Assembly: GCF_002007105.1 (NCBI RefSeq)
Contig: NZ_MVBC01000004.1
Coordinates: 1-64,000 of the forward strand
Length of the DNA stretch: 64,000 nucleotides
Reading direction: 5' to 3'
DNA from: Hymenobacter sp. CRA2
Lineage (GTDB): Bacteria; Bacteroidota; Bacteroidia; Cytophagales; Hymenobacteraceae
Part shown: piece by piece, positions 41,849-50,936 of the stretch
Numbering within the stretch: position 1 is the first letter of the stretch
Layout: each line of letters begins with the position of its first letter
Made by a program: the position numbers and the translations under genes
Notes under the pieces: model-generated
Databases searched by the model: none
What the model saw: only the letters and a program-made list of their open reading frames with translations
What the model was told of the DNA's origin: nothing

Positions 41849-41967
41849 TCGAAAGCAGGAAGTCAGCAACAGGGAGAAGTGAGCAAACTCAGTACAAATA
41901 TTTGCCCAGTTTCTGAAATTATGGCAAAATCGGCTGGGGAAAAGGCCTGTATCTACCGCCAGCCGCT

Positions 41968-43008
41968 TTAAATGATGTTTACTTCCGGGTGCAGTTCAAT
42001 TCCAAACTTTTCCCGCACCGAAGCAATGATTTCTTCGGCCAGGGCACGCACCTCGGCACCAGTGGCGCCGCCGTGATTGACGAGCACCAGCGCCTGCCGG
42101 TCGTGCACGCCGTAGCGGCCGCCTTCGCCGGCGCGGTGGCCCTTCCAGCCGCACTGCTCGATGAGCCAGCCGGCGGGCACCTTCACACCGCCGGGCACCG
42201 GGTAGCCGGGTGTTTCGGGGTATTCGGTTTTGAGTGCGTCGAACTTGGCCTGCGACACCTCGGGGTTTTTAAAGAAAGAGCCGGCGTTGCCGACCTGGGC
42301 TGGGTCGGGGAGCTTGCTGCGGCGGATGCTGATGACGGCCTGGCTGACCTGCTGCGGCGTCGGGTCCTCGGTCACGCCCATTTCCTCCAAGGTGCTGCGG
42401 ATGGCTCCGTATGAAGTATTGGCCTGCGCGCGGCGCCGGTGCAGCCGTAGCACTACGCCCGTTACGATGTACTGATTGCGCAGCGGCCCCTTGAAGACTG
42501 ACTCGCGGTAACCAAAGCCACATTCTTCGCGGGAGAAGCGCCGCAGCTGGCCACTGACCAGTTCCACGGCCTCGAGGTACTCAAAGGCATCCTGCAACTC
42601 CACGCCGTAGGCCCCAATGTTCTGCAGCGGCGCGGCGCCCACGGTGCCCGGAATCAGCGAGAGGTTTTCGATGCCGGCCAAACCCTGCGCCAGGGAATAT
42701 TCGACCAGCCCGTGCCAGGACTCACCGGCGCCGGCGCGCACCAGCACCGTATTGTCGGCGGCGTTTTCATCCAGCGTTTCGAGGCCGCGGATTTCGTTTT
42801 TCAGCACCACGCCGTCGAAGTCGCGGGTGAAGAGCAGGTTGGAGCCGCCGCCGAGGATAAGCTTGGGCGCGGCCTGCACTTCGGGCAGCCGCAGCAGCTC
42901 GCGCAGTTCGTCCACCGAGGCAAAAGCGGCAAAGAGGTGGGCCTTGGCGTCGATGCCAAAAGTATTGTAGGCGCGCAGCGAAACGTCGTGTTGAAGCAAG
43001 GCGGGCAT
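41968..43008 (-). CDS. murB: UDP-N-acetylenolpyruvoylglucosamine reductase
   Basis: 346 residues, type I MurB. It reduces UDP-GlcNAc-enolpyruvate to UDP-MurNAc with FAD and NADPH in peptidoglycan synthesis. Visible features are LRAYNTFGIDAKA at the N-terminus, the FAD-binding LGGGSNLLFTRDFDG, SLIPGTVGAAPLQNIGAYG, the catalytic serine region NAGSFFKNPEVS, and the C-terminal glutamate in HPEVNII. I chose the ATG at 43006-43008 (MPALLQHDVSLRAYN); the frame is open much further upstream but that part overlaps the sugar porter gene and is not MurB-like. A TACCTTTG box lies 22 bases upstream. Confidence 0.95.
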   Translation of the reverse strand: MPALLQHDVSLRAYNTFGIDAKAHLFAAFASVDELRELLRLPEVQAAPKLILGGGSNLLFTRDFDGVVLKNEIRGLETLDENAADNTVLVRAGAGESWHGLVEYSLAQGLAGIENLSLIPGTVGAAPLQNIGAYGVELQDAFEYLEAVELVSGQLRRFSREECGFGYRESVFKGPLRNQYIVTGVVLRLHRRRAQANTSYGAIRSTLEEMGVTEDPTPQQVSQAVISIRRSKLPDPAQVGNAGSFFKNPEVSQAKFDALKTEYPETPGYPVPGGVKVPAGWLIEQCGWKGHRAGEGGRYGVHDRQALVLVNHGGATGAEVRALAEEIIASVREKFGIELHPEVNII

Positions 43009-43030
43009 AAGTTGGGTAGCGGTCCGGCTG

Positions 43031-43038
43031 CAAAGGTA
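43031..43038 (-). promoter_or_regulatory. minus-7 box TACCTTTG of murB
   Basis: A perfect TAnnTTTG on the minus strand, 22 bases before the murB ATG. It supports the short start and independent transcription from the sugar porter. Confidence 0.6.
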
Positions 43039-43070
43039 ACGGGCTGCGCCGGCCCGCGCCCCAAAAGCAA

Positions 43071-43100
43071 CGCGCCCGCCACCGAAAGGCAGCGGGCGCG
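43071..43100 (-). terminator. Probable terminator of the sugar porter gene
   Basis: A 9-bp perfect stem (CGCGCCCGC with GCGGGCGCG) and a 12-base loop, followed on the minus strand by TTGCTTTTGG. The T-run is interrupted, so strength is uncertain. Confidence 0.5.
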
Positions 43101-43121
43101 CGATGGGAAGTCGAAAAGACT

Positions 43122-44531
43122 CTAGCGGACGCGATAACCGCGCAGGGCGTAGTAGAGCAGGTAGGCGTAGCAAAGGGCCGGCAGCACAAATGCCGCCCGT
43201 AGCCCACCGCCATAGGTAGCCACCGAACCCATCAGCAGCGGCACGATGGCGCCGCCCACGATGGCCATGATAAGGTAAGACGACCCTTGCTTGGTAAACG
43301 GACCCAGCCCTTTGATAGCCAGCGGGAAAATTACCGGCCACATGATGGAGTTCATCAGCCCGCAAAGCACCACAAACCACAGGGCGGCCTCGCCCGGGCT
43401 GGCAATGGAGGCCAGCACAAACACCACCGCCGCCGCGCACACCGCCACCAGGGCTTTCCGGTCGTTGACGCGGGCCAGCAGCGGAATGCCTACCACCCGG
43501 CCCACCAGCGAGCCAAACCAGTACGAGGCGACGAGCACCGCGCCCACCGCCTTGGTGAAGCCCGCGGAGGTATCGATGGGCGCCGGGAGCTGGCCGAACA
43601 GAATGGCAATGGCATTGGTGGCCACGTTGAGGCCGCGCACCAGCGCTTGGGTAAAGCCGCTGAGCTGGGCAATGCCTTGCGCCTCGCCATAGCGAATCAG
43701 GAACGAGCCCAAGCCCACTTCAACGCCGACATAGAGGAAAATGGCCAGTACACCCAGGCGCAAATGCGGAAAATCCAGGGCCGACAGCCGGCCGCGCGAC
43801 GACGCCAACGCTTCCGCGTTGTCTTCGTCATCGGCCTGCATACCTTCAATTTCGGGTAGGCGCAACAAGGAGAAAACGCCCGCCAGCACCGCCAGGAAAA
43901 TGGCTAGGCCCACGTAAGGCGTCTTCACCAAACTGGCTTCTTCCGCCAGACGCTGGGCATCCGGCAGGCTGGCTAGCCGCGCTTTCAGGGCCAGCGAACC
44001 GCCGAACAGAATCATGCCGCCGAGCAGGGGAGAGAGGGTGCCGCCGATGTTGTTGGCTACGCCCACAATGCTGACCCGGCTGGCGGCGCGGTTGGCCGGC
44101 CCGAGCACCGATACGTACGGATTGGCCGCCACTTGCAGCAGCGTCACGCCCGCGCCCAGCACGCTTAGCCCGAGCAGGAACATGCCGAAGGTGCGCGTGT
44201 TAGCCGCCGGCACGAAGAGCAGCGCCCCCGCGGCCATTACCAGCAGGCCCACCACGATGCCGCGCTGGTAGCCCAAACGCTTCAGCAGGTAGCCAGCCGG
44301 CAGCGACATCAGAAAATACGCCCCAAAGAAAGCAAACTGCACGCCCGACGATTGAAGGTCAGTGAGTTTGCAGACGTCCTTGAGGTAGGGCATCAGCACG
44401 TCGTTGAAGTTGGTGACGGCGCCGAACAGAAAGAACAGCGACGTCATGGCTGCCATGGGCAGCGCATAGCTGCGCGCCGGGCCGGCGGCCACGGCGGAAG
44501 CAGGGGAGGAAGAAGTGGTGGGAGCAGCCAT
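43122..44531 (-). CDS. Sugar MFS transporter, FucP/GluP type
   Basis: 469 residues with twelve hydrophobic segments. The signature of the fucose/glucose-galactose porter group is visible: SLFFLFGAVTNFNDVLMPYL in segment 1, LGAGVTLLQVAANPYVSVLG in segment 4-5, and LNSIMW-like CGLMNSIMWPVIFPLAIKGL late. It imports a sugar by proton symport in the inner membrane; glucose, galactose or fucose are all possible. The Ala/Ser-rich N-terminus precedes segment 1. A TATCTTTA box lies 30 bases upstream of the ATG. Confidence 0.92.
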   Translation of the reverse strand: MAAPTTSSSPASAVAAGPARSYALPMAAMTSLFFLFGAVTNFNDVLMPYLKDVCKLTDLQSSGVQFAFFGAYFLMSLPAGYLLKRLGYQRGIVVGLLVMAAGALLFVPAANTRTFGMFLLGLSVLGAGVTLLQVAANPYVSVLGPANRAASRVSIVGVANNIGGTLSPLLGGMILFGGSLALKARLASLPDAQRLAEEASLVKTPYVGLAIFLAVLAGVFSLLRLPEIEGMQADDEDNAEALASSRGRLSALDFPHLRLGVLAIFLYVGVEVGLGSFLIRYGEAQGIAQLSGFTQALVRGLNVATNAIAILFGQLPAPIDTSAGFTKAVGAVLVASYWFGSLVGRVVGIPLLARVNDRKALVAVCAAAVVFVLASIASPGEAALWFVVLCGLMNSIMWPVIFPLAIKGLGPFTKQGSSYLIMAIVGGAIVPLLMGSVATYGGGLRAAFVLPALCYAYLLYYALRGYRVR

Positions 44532-44561
44532 GCAGGCGGGGAGGAGATGAATACCGGGCTT

Positions 44562-44569
44562 TAAAGATA
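44562..44569 (-). promoter_or_regulatory. minus-7 box TATCTTTA of the sugar porter gene
   Basis: It matches TAnnTTTG in 7 of 8 positions and lies 30 bases upstream of the ATG at 44529-44531. No clear minus-33 TTG. Confidence 0.5.
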
Positions 44570-44928
44570 GAAAAACCGACCGCCGGACCTACTCTGGTGC
44601 TGTTGCCCGCCCGACTTACCTGTGCAGCTTCAGGGTTCCGGTGCGGCCTACGCGACCGGGTGCTCACCGCAGCCGCCGGTGTGCTCCGGTGGATTGCCAC
44701 GGGCTTGCAGGATGATTTTGCACGTGTTGAAAGTAAGCTGACTGTCATCAAGTGAGGAGAATAGATGCCGTCGGCAGAAGGACGCCGGTACGCTGCAAAT
44801 CCGAAGCCATGGTTTCAACGGTTGTATTCCCCGGCAGTGTAGCAAAACCTCCGGCTTGGCGCACCATTTTAGCTTTTTGCTCGTTTCTTTAGCCTGGAAC
44901 TCCCGCCAAACTGCCGTATTTTTACCGA
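44570..44928. other. Intergenic region between divergent genes
   Basis: No convincing gene. It holds the promoters of the sugar porter (left) and recQ (right). TATTTTTA at 44914-44921, 7 bases before the recQ ATG, is a plausible minus-7 box. No riboswitch fold is recognised. Confidence 0.45.
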
Positions 44929-47190
44929 ATGTTAGCAGCTACCGAACCCCGCACGCCTACCCAGCTCGACGCCGCCCGGCGCGTCCTGAAGCAGTACTAC
45001 GGCTACGACCAGTTCCGGCCCATGCAGCAGGACATCATCCAGAGCATCCTCGCGGGGCAGGATACCGTCGTGCTCATGCCCACGGGTGGCGGCAAATCGG
45101 TGTGCTTCCAAGTGCCGGCCATGGTGCAGGACGGCGTGTGCGTGGTCGTGTCGCCGCTCATTGCCCTGATGAAAGATCAGGTGGAGGCGCTGAAGGCCAA
45201 CGGCATTTCGGCGGCCTGCATCAACTCCAGCATCGGGCAGGCGGAGCAAAGCAGCATCGCCCGCGCCTGCCACGCCGGCCTGCTGAAGCTGCTGTACGTG
45301 TCGCCCGAGAAGCTGCTGTCACAGGGCTTCCTCAGCTTTCTGCAGCGCCTGCAGGTGAGCATGTTTGCCATCGACGAGGCGCACTGCATTTCCTCGTGGG
45401 GCCACGACTTCCGGCCGGAATACACCCAGCTGCGGGTGCTGCGCGAGCAGTTTCCGCAGGTGCCCATCATTGCCCTCACGGCCACGGCCGACCGCCTCAC
45501 CCAGCGCGACATCCAGCAGCAGCTACGCCTGACCGAGCCGAAAGTGTTCCTTTCGTCGTTCGACCGGCCCAACCTGTCGTTGAGCGTGCGCCCGGGGCAG
45601 GACCGCGTCAACGCGGTGGTGAACTTCCTGAAAACCCACGAAAACGAGGCCGGCATCGTATACTGCCTCTCGCGCAAGCAGTGCGAGACGCTGGCCGGTA
45701 AGCTCAAGGAGAAAGGCATCCGCGCTGGCTTCTACCACGCCGGCATGACCGATAAGGCCCGCTCCGACGTGCAGGAGCAATTTCTGCGCGACGATTTGCA
45801 GGTCATCTGCGCCACCGTGGCCTTCGGCATGGGCATCGACAAGAGCAACGTGCGCTGGGTCGTGCACTACAACCTGCCCAAGAACATCGAGGGCTACTAC
45901 CAGGAAATCGGCCGCGCCGGCCGCGACGGGGCGCCCGCTGAGGCCGTGCTGTTCTACAGCTACGCCGACGTGGCCCAGCTACGCGACATGATTACCAAGG
46001 ACGCCGACCCGCGCCTGGCCCAGTTGAACACCACCAAGCTGGAGCGCATGCAGCAGTTTGCCGAGGCGGCCTCCTGCCGCCGCCGCATCCTGCTGGCGTA
46101 CTTCGGCGAGGTGCTCGATAAGGACTGCGGCAACTGCGACATCTGCCGCAATCCACCCGTGACCTTTGACGGCACCGAGCTGGCGCAGAAGGCTTTGTCG
46201 GCCGTGGCGCGTACCCGCGAAGCTGCCCCCCTCACGCTCATCTGCGACGTGCTGCTGGGCCGCCGCAACCAAGCCGTTATCAGCCGCGGCTACGACCAGA
46301 TCAAGACCTTCGGCGCCGGCGCCAACCTCTCGTTTCTCGACTGGCAGAGCTACCTGCACCAGCTGCTCAACGACGGCCTGCTCTACATTGCTTACGAGCA
46401 AGGCTACGCCCTCAAGCTTACCGACCTTGGCTGGCAAGTGCTGAAGGGCGAGCGGAAGCAGAACCTGAAGCAATTCCAGGTACCGCAGAAGGCCGAAAAA
46501 GCGCCCAAAGGCCGCGCCGCCAAAGCCGCAACCGGCACCGGCCAGCGCCTCGTATCCGTCACCGACGATTTGTTCGACCGCCTGCGGCAGTTGCGCAAGA
46601 AGATTGCCGACGAGCAGGGTGTGCCTCCTTACGTGGTCTTCTCCGACACCACCTTGCAGGAAATGGCCATTGAGCGGCCGCGCACGCGCACGGCCATGCT
46701 GGCTGTATCGGGCGTGGGCATGAAGAAGTTCGAAACCTACGGCGAGCGGTTCATCGAGCTGATCAACCAACACGCCGGTGCCCCCTCGCCCGACGACGTG
46801 CCCGACCTGCCTGGCGAAGACGACACCCCGGCCGCCGCTCCCAAGAAGCGCGCCGCGCCTGGCAGCACTTACGTCGACAGCTGGAAGCTGCACCGGCAGG
46901 GCCTTTCGGTGGAGCAGATTGCCGAGCAACGCGGCCTGTCGCCGAGCACGGTAAAGTCGCACCTCGAAACGCTCTACGAAAAAGGCTACCAGCTGCGCAC
47001 CGAGGAGTTTCTGAGCCAGGACGACTTTGCCCGCATCCGCGACGCCGCCCACGAACTAGGTCCTGATTTCCGCCTGCGCGACCTGTTCGACCACCTGCGC
47101 GAGCGGTACGACTACTTCCAGTTGCGCGTGGCCCTGACTTACGATAAGCGCCTGCGCGGCGAACTGCCTAACCAGCCGCCCGCGGAATAA
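44929..47190 (+). CDS. recQ: ATP-dependent DNA helicase RecQ
   Basis: 753 residues. It unwinds DNA 3'-5' in recombination and repair. Order: helicase domain with Walker A MPTGGGKSVCF near residue 50 and DEAHCISSWGHDFRPEY near 150; a second RecA-like domain with QEIGRAGRDG; a zinc site with four cysteines around residues 380-405 (CRRR, CGNCDICR); RQC winged helix; HRDC domain about 545-615; and a C-terminal helix-turn-helix extension (SVEQIAEQRGLSPSTVKSHL, about 650-685) often found in Bacteroidota RecQ. The ATG at 44929 follows a minus-7-like TATTTTTA. Two hairpins follow the stop. Confidence 0.96.
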   Translation: MLAATEPRTPTQLDAARRVLKQYYGYDQFRPMQQDIIQSILAGQDTVVLMPTGGGKSVCFQVPAMVQDGVCVVVSPLIALMKDQVEALKANGISAACINSSIGQAEQSSIARACHAGLLKLLYVSPEKLLSQGFLSFLQRLQVSMFAIDEAHCISSWGHDFRPEYTQLRVLREQFPQVPIIALTATADRLTQRDIQQQLRLTEPKVFLSSFDRPNLSLSVRPGQDRVNAVVNFLKTHENEAGIVYCLSRKQCETLAGKLKEKGIRAGFYHAGMTDKARSDVQEQFLRDDLQVICATVAFGMGIDKSNVRWVVHYNLPKNIEGYYQEIGRAGRDGAPAEAVLFYSYADVAQLRDMITKDADPRLAQLNTTKLERMQQFAEAASCRRRILLAYFGEVLDKDCGNCDICRNPPVTFDGTELAQKALSAVARTREAAPLTLICDVLLGRRNQAVISRGYDQIKTFGAGANLSFLDWQSYLHQLLNDGLLYIAYEQGYALKLTDLGWQVLKGERKQNLKQFQVPQKAEKAPKGRAAKAATGTGQRLVSVTDDLFDRLRQLRKKIADEQGVPPYVVFSDTTLQEMAIERPRTRTAMLAVSGVGMKKFETYGERFIELINQHAGAPSPDDVPDLPGEDDTPAAAPKKRAAPGSTYVDSWKLHRQGLSVEQIAEQRGLSPSTVKSHLETLYEKGYQLRTEEFLSQDDFARIRDAAHELGPDFRLRDLFDHLRERYDYFQLRVALTYDKRLRGELPNQPPAE

Positions 47191-47244
47191 GTCTTGCATG
47201 TCGCAAGACCAAAGCCTGCTCAGTTCCTGGGCAGGCTATTTTTG
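47191..47244 (+). terminator. Double hairpin terminator of recQ
   Basis: A 7-bp hairpin (GTCTTGC/GCAAGAC, 47191-47209) starts right after the stop codon. A second (AGCCTGC..GCAGGCT, 47213-47237) is followed by ATTTTTG. The second has the properties of an intrinsic terminator. Confidence 0.75.
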
Positions 47245-47418
47245 AATGCCACTATTGTAAACAGCCTGTTAAGCGCAATAAAAAAAGGTAGAAGCACCTG
47301 CATTTTACCAGAGAAGAAATATTTTGCCATTTCTATACTCGGCGCGAAATATATGACGTTGACTCAGCACAAGTAAGCCGCGGCAAATTGCTATTTTAGG
47401 CGCACTCCTTTTCTCATC

Positions 47419-48123
47419 ATGATGATTTCCTCTGCGCCGCTCTACCGCACGCTGCAGATGCTCTTTGGCGTCGCCGTGGTGCTGTTTACTGGCCGTATGC
47501 TCGTGATGGTGCTGCCGTACCTGAACTTCGAGCCGGGCATTCATTTTCTGACCACCAAATCCGAAGCAACCAACGCCAATAGCCTCTTTCGGGTAGGCTT
47601 TTACGTGCACATCACCAGTAGCTTGCTCGTGCTGGCGGCTGGTTTGCCCCAATTCTTTCCGGTGCTGTTGCGGCGCCAACTCGCCCTGCACCGAGGGCTG
47701 GGCAAAGCGTACGTGGTGACCATTCTGGCGCTGGCTGCCCCATCGGGCCTGATCCTGGCCGCCTACGCCAACGGCGGGCTGGCGGCCAAAGCCGGCTTTA
47801 CGCTGCAGTGCGTGGTGTGGTGGCTGGCCACCTGGCAGGCTTATCGGCTGGCCCGGCAGCGGCGCTGGCAGGAGCACACCGAGTGGATGATTCGCTCCTT
47901 CGCCGTGACGCTGGCTGCCATGAGCCTGCGGCTGGAAAGCTACGGCATGTACCACTGGCTGGGCACCAAGCCCATGGAAACCTACATCACCGTCACGTGG
48001 CTGTCGTGGACCGGCAACCTGCTGCTGGCCGAAGTGCTGGTGCAGGCCGGCGCCGCCCGCCGCTTACTGCGCGACTTTTACGCCGTCGACAAGCAACCCA
48101 AACCCCAAGCCGTACCCGCATGA
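47419..48123 (+). CDS. DUF2306 membrane protein
   Basis: 234 residues with about seven hydrophobic segments. The motif LALHRGLGKAYVVTILALAA, and later RRWQEHTEWMIRSFAVTLAA, are the conserved His-containing blocks of DUF2306 proteins, which are sometimes suspected of binding haem. It is an inner-membrane protein of unknown function. Upstream, TTGACTCAGC and TATTTTAG about 40 bases before the start may be the promoter. Its stop codon overlaps the ATG of the next gene (ATGA at 48120-48123), showing translational coupling. Confidence 0.8.
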   Translation: MMISSAPLYRTLQMLFGVAVVLFTGRMLVMVLPYLNFEPGIHFLTTKSEATNANSLFRVGFYVHITSSLLVLAAGLPQFFPVLLRRQLALHRGLGKAYVVTILALAAPSGLILAAYANGGLAAKAGFTLQCVVWWLATWQAYRLARQRRWQEHTEWMIRSFAVTLAAMSLRLESYGMYHWLGTKPMETYITVTWLSWTGNLLLAEVLVQAGAARRLLRDFYAVDKQPKPQAVPA

Positions 48124-48938
48124 AAACGTCTCTACTCGGGCTGGCCACGCTCGGCTGTGCTGTCGCCCTTTGCGGCCTGATGCTGGCACCCACTCCAGGC
48201 CTGCAGGCGCATACCGTCACCTCCTACGGGGGTACGGGCCGGGCAATGGTACCCGCGGCCGCGCAGGCCTTTCTGGCCCGCCACGACTTGAAAACGCTGT
48301 GGCTGCCCGTTAAAGCCGAAGGCGAGTGGGGCGGGTATGAAGGGCCCGAGCCCGTGCAAAACGGCTTTTTCGGCGCAGATCATTACCGCATCGAGTTTGC
48401 CCTGCTCAGCGTGGTGCGCGACGCCAAGCAGCCGCAGCTGTACCACGTGAAAGGCAAAAACCGCTACAAGGGACGCATTACGCCCTTCTCCGGTACCATT
48501 ACGATTACCAAGGTTTACCAAAACCCGCCGGCCAAAGACGTGAACGACCAACCAGTGCCCCAGTACACCGTCGTGGGCCCGTTTGAGTTGCGCGAAGATG
48601 CGACTACGCCCGGCAGCGGCACGTTCAAGGGCACCGTGGCAGCCGACGTCACCGTCTGGAACGATGGCCGTGTTGAGCTCGATGTCCAGCCCAACACGGC
48701 GGCAGCCAATTGCGGTTATAAGTTTAGTGGACAGTGGGTGAGTGCCCGCACCGGCCAAGTCAAGCCCGTGCTCTGGGGCGACAACCTGAATGCCGTCAGT
48801 CGGCAGCTGTTCTCTGACTTTATGGTCGGGGAGCGGATGCCGCACGTCAATCCCAAATACGCCAAACTGGGCTGGAACCGCATCTGGGACAATGACGAGT
48901 GGTGGGCCGAAACGCCGGCCAACGCCACGGCCTTGTAA
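48120..48938 (+). CDS. Secreted protein, paralogue 1 of a tandem pair
   Basis: 272 residues. The start overlaps the DUF2306 stop codon. A signal peptide (MKTSLLGLATLGCAVALCGL) is followed by a single domain. It shares with the next gene the blocks NGFFGADHYRIEFALL, YHVKGKNRYKGRITPFSGT, FELREDATT and a C-terminal NPKYAKLGWNRIWDNDEWWA. The two are clearly duplicates. No known family is recognised, and conserved Trp, Tyr and Gly suggest a compact beta structure. A function linked to the membrane protein is inference from the operon. Confidence 0.75.
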   Translation: MKTSLLGLATLGCAVALCGLMLAPTPGLQAHTVTSYGGTGRAMVPAAAQAFLARHDLKTLWLPVKAEGEWGGYEGPEPVQNGFFGADHYRIEFALLSVVRDAKQPQLYHVKGKNRYKGRITPFSGTITITKVYQNPPAKDVNDQPVPQYTVVGPFELREDATTPGSGTFKGTVAADVTVWNDGRVELDVQPNTAAANCGYKFSGQWVSARTGQVKPVLWGDNLNAVSRQLFSDFMVGERMPHVNPKYAKLGWNRIWDNDEWWAETPANATAL

Positions 48939-48991
48939 GCCTGTTAGTTACTCCTTGTTTCGCCGCCGCAACTGCTGACGCTCCTTCTCTT

Positions 48992-49852
48992 ATGAAACCA
49001 TTCGTTTACCTGCTACTGAGCGCCGGCGTGCTGGCCGCCTGCCAGCGTACCCCCGAACCCGAGCAACCAGCTGTCAGCTCGGCGCAAGCTGCGCCCATGC
49101 CCGCCAAAGCCCCAGCCGCGGCTCCTATAGCCGCAGAGAGTGCGGTGGCTATAGCGCCCGAAATGACGGCGTTTCTCAAGCGCTACGATCTGAGCACACT
49201 CTGGACCAAAGGCAGCGACGACGGGCCCTTTGGCACGCTGAATGGGTTCTTCGGCGCTGATAAATACCGGATTGAGTTTGTCTTCACCGAGGCCACGCGC
49301 GACACCTTGCAGCCTCATGTGTACCACGTGCGCGGCAAGGACCGCTTCAAGGACTTCGTCACGCCGTTTGAAGGCACCGTAGTGCTGGAGCGCCTGGCTG
49401 ACCAGCCGCCGCTGTCGGCGGCCCTGAAGCAGGAAATTGAAGACCGGGGCTACGATTTTGGTGACGACGAGCCCTACAAGTACAGCGCCGTGGGCCACTT
49501 CGTATTGCGCGAAGACGTTGGCCGCGCCAAAGCCGGCGAATTTCGCGGCGACGTGGCGCTGGACTTCCGCGTGGACAAAGACGGTAAAATTGCCGCTTAC
49601 GCCATTGACAAAACCTTGCCCTCGCAGGGCGGCGTCGTGAAGTTTTCGGGCACCTGGACGAGCTACAGTTCCGGGCAGCGCAAGCCGCTGGTGCTGGTCG
49701 AAGACATCATGACCTACGGGCCAAGCATCTTCGAGGACTTCGTGCTGGGCGAACGGGAAGCTGACTTTAATCCCAAATACGCCAAGCTGGGTTGGAATAC
49801 TTACTGGGAAAACAAGGAATGGTGGGCCGAAACACCGACGGCTAGTCTATAA
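48992..49852 (+). CDS. Lipoprotein, paralogue 2 of a tandem pair
   Basis: 286 residues. The ATG at 48992 begins MKPFVYLLLSAGVLAACQRT, a good lipobox (LAAC), so this copy should be membrane-anchored whereas paralogue 1 appears soluble. After an Ala/Pro linker the domain repeats the blocks of paralogue 1: NGFFGADKYRIEFVFTEA, YHVRGKDRFKDFVTPFEGT, FVLREDVGRA and NPKYAKLGWNTYWENKEWWA. It lies 53 bases downstream of paralogue 1 and ends the operon with a hairpin. Function unknown. Confidence 0.75.
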   Translation: MKPFVYLLLSAGVLAACQRTPEPEQPAVSSAQAAPMPAKAPAAAPIAAESAVAIAPEMTAFLKRYDLSTLWTKGSDDGPFGTLNGFFGADKYRIEFVFTEATRDTLQPHVYHVRGKDRFKDFVTPFEGTVVLERLADQPPLSAALKQEIEDRGYDFGDDEPYKYSAVGHFVLREDVGRAKAGEFRGDVALDFRVDKDGKIAAYAIDKTLPSQGGVVKFSGTWTSYSSGQRKPLVLVEDIMTYGPSIFEDFVLGEREADFNPKYAKLGWNTYWENKEWWAETPTASL

Positions 49853-49878
49853 CCAGTTGTAGGTAAACAGGTTGTTTC

Positions 49879-49922
49879 AGCGGCCGCAGCAAGCTTCCAG
49901 GCCTGTTGCGGCCGCTTTATTA
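49879..49922 (+). terminator. Terminator of the DUF2306 operon
   Basis: A 10-bp perfect stem (AGCGGCCGCA with TGCGGCCGCT) and an 18-base loop, followed by TTATTAT. Confidence 0.65.
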
Positions 49923-50099
49923 TGCGGCATCAAGCTGAACGGTAAGGTAATTGAGGGGCGCAGGTGGCAAGGGCCGAATTATTTGGCAAAGAAGAAAAAA
50001 CTTTCTGCTAACTGAATTAGTAAAAGCCAAGAGCTGTTGCTACCTTCACGAGCCGGTAAGCCGTTGAGGGCGAATCCTGTTAGCCGGCCACCCCGCCCC

Positions 50100-50936
50100 A
50101 TGATCAATACCAACCTGAAATTCTGGCGCCGCGAACTGGGTCTGACCCAGGCCCAATTAGCGGATAAACTGAGCATCAAACGCTCCCTGATCGGGGCCTA
50201 CGAAGAAGGCCGAGCCGAGCCCAAACTCACCACCCTGGTGAAGATGGCTCGCCTGTTTGGCATTTCGCTGGATGCGCTGGTAACCACCGACTTCTCGAAG
50301 AAGCGCCAAGCGGCCGCCGTGCTGCGTCAGTTGCAGAACGTGCCCGCCCTAGAGGCCGCCGGCACCGACGGCGTAGCCGTAGCCGACCCCGAACGTAGCA
50401 AGGGCGAAAACCTGCGCGTGCTGGCCATTACGGTCGATAAAAACCAGAACGAGAACATCGAGCTGGTACCGCTGAAAGCCGCCGCCGGCTACCTGAACGG
50501 CTACGCCGACCAGGAATATATCGAAGACCTGCCCAAGTTCCGCCTGCCCATGCTGGGCCAGACGGGCACTTTCCGTGCCTTCGAAATCAGCGGCGACTCC
50601 ATGCTGCCCATTGCCTCGGGCACCGTTATCGTAGGCCGCTACGTGGCCGACTGGAACGAAGTAAAAGACGGCACGCCCTGCATCGTGGTGAGCAAGAAGG
50701 AGGGTATCGTTTTCAAGCGCGTGTTCAACCGCCTGCAGGAAGCGGCCACCCTCACGTTGCACTCGGATAACCCGGTGTATTCGCCCTACGAAATCGACGT
50801 GGACGATGTGCTGGAAATGTGGGAAGCCAAGAGCTACATCAGCAGCACCTTCCCGATTGCCGATCTGTCGCTCAACCGTCTGGCCAGCATCGTGCTGGAT
50901 CTGCAGAAGCAGGTGACGACGCTGAAGAAAGCCTAA
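50100..50936 (+). CDS. LexA-like regulator: XRE helix-turn-helix plus S24 domain
   Basis: 278 residues. The N-terminal XRE domain is LGLTQAQLADKLSIKRSLIG followed by AYEEGRAEPKLTTLVKMARL. The C-terminal domain has a LexA-type Ala-Gly in KAAAGYLNGY, the nucleophile serine in ISGDSMLPI 38 residues later, and the base lysine in GIVFKRVF 39 residues after that. This spacing fits self-cleaving repressors of the LexA/CI group. The protein may thus be inactivated by cleavage on DNA damage or another signal; cleavage is inference. The ATG at 50100 is chosen at the start of the HTH domain. No phage genes are nearby. Confidence 0.88.
   Translation: MINTNLKFWRRELGLTQAQLADKLSIKRSLIGAYEEGRAEPKLTTLVKMARLFGISLDALVTTDFSKKRQAAAVLRQLQNVPALEAAGTDGVAVADPERSKGENLRVLAITVDKNQNENIELVPLKAAAGYLNGYADQEYIEDLPKFRLPMLGQTGTFRAFEISGDSMLPIASGTVIVGRYVADWNEVKDGTPCIVVSKKEGIVFKRVFNRLQEAATLTLHSDNPVYSPYEIDVDDVLEMWEAKSYISSTFPIADLSLNRLASIVLDLQKQVTTLKKA

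Noticed and set aside
43009-43440. N-terminal extension of murB
   Set aside because: It lies inside the sugar porter gene in another frame. MurB homology begins at the ATG at 43008, and a TACCTTTG box lies 22 bases upstream.
44600-44900. Possible cobalamin-type riboswitch between the sugar porter gene and recQ
   Set aside because: Only isolated words resemble B12-element boxes. The conserved core order is missing, and neither gene fits.
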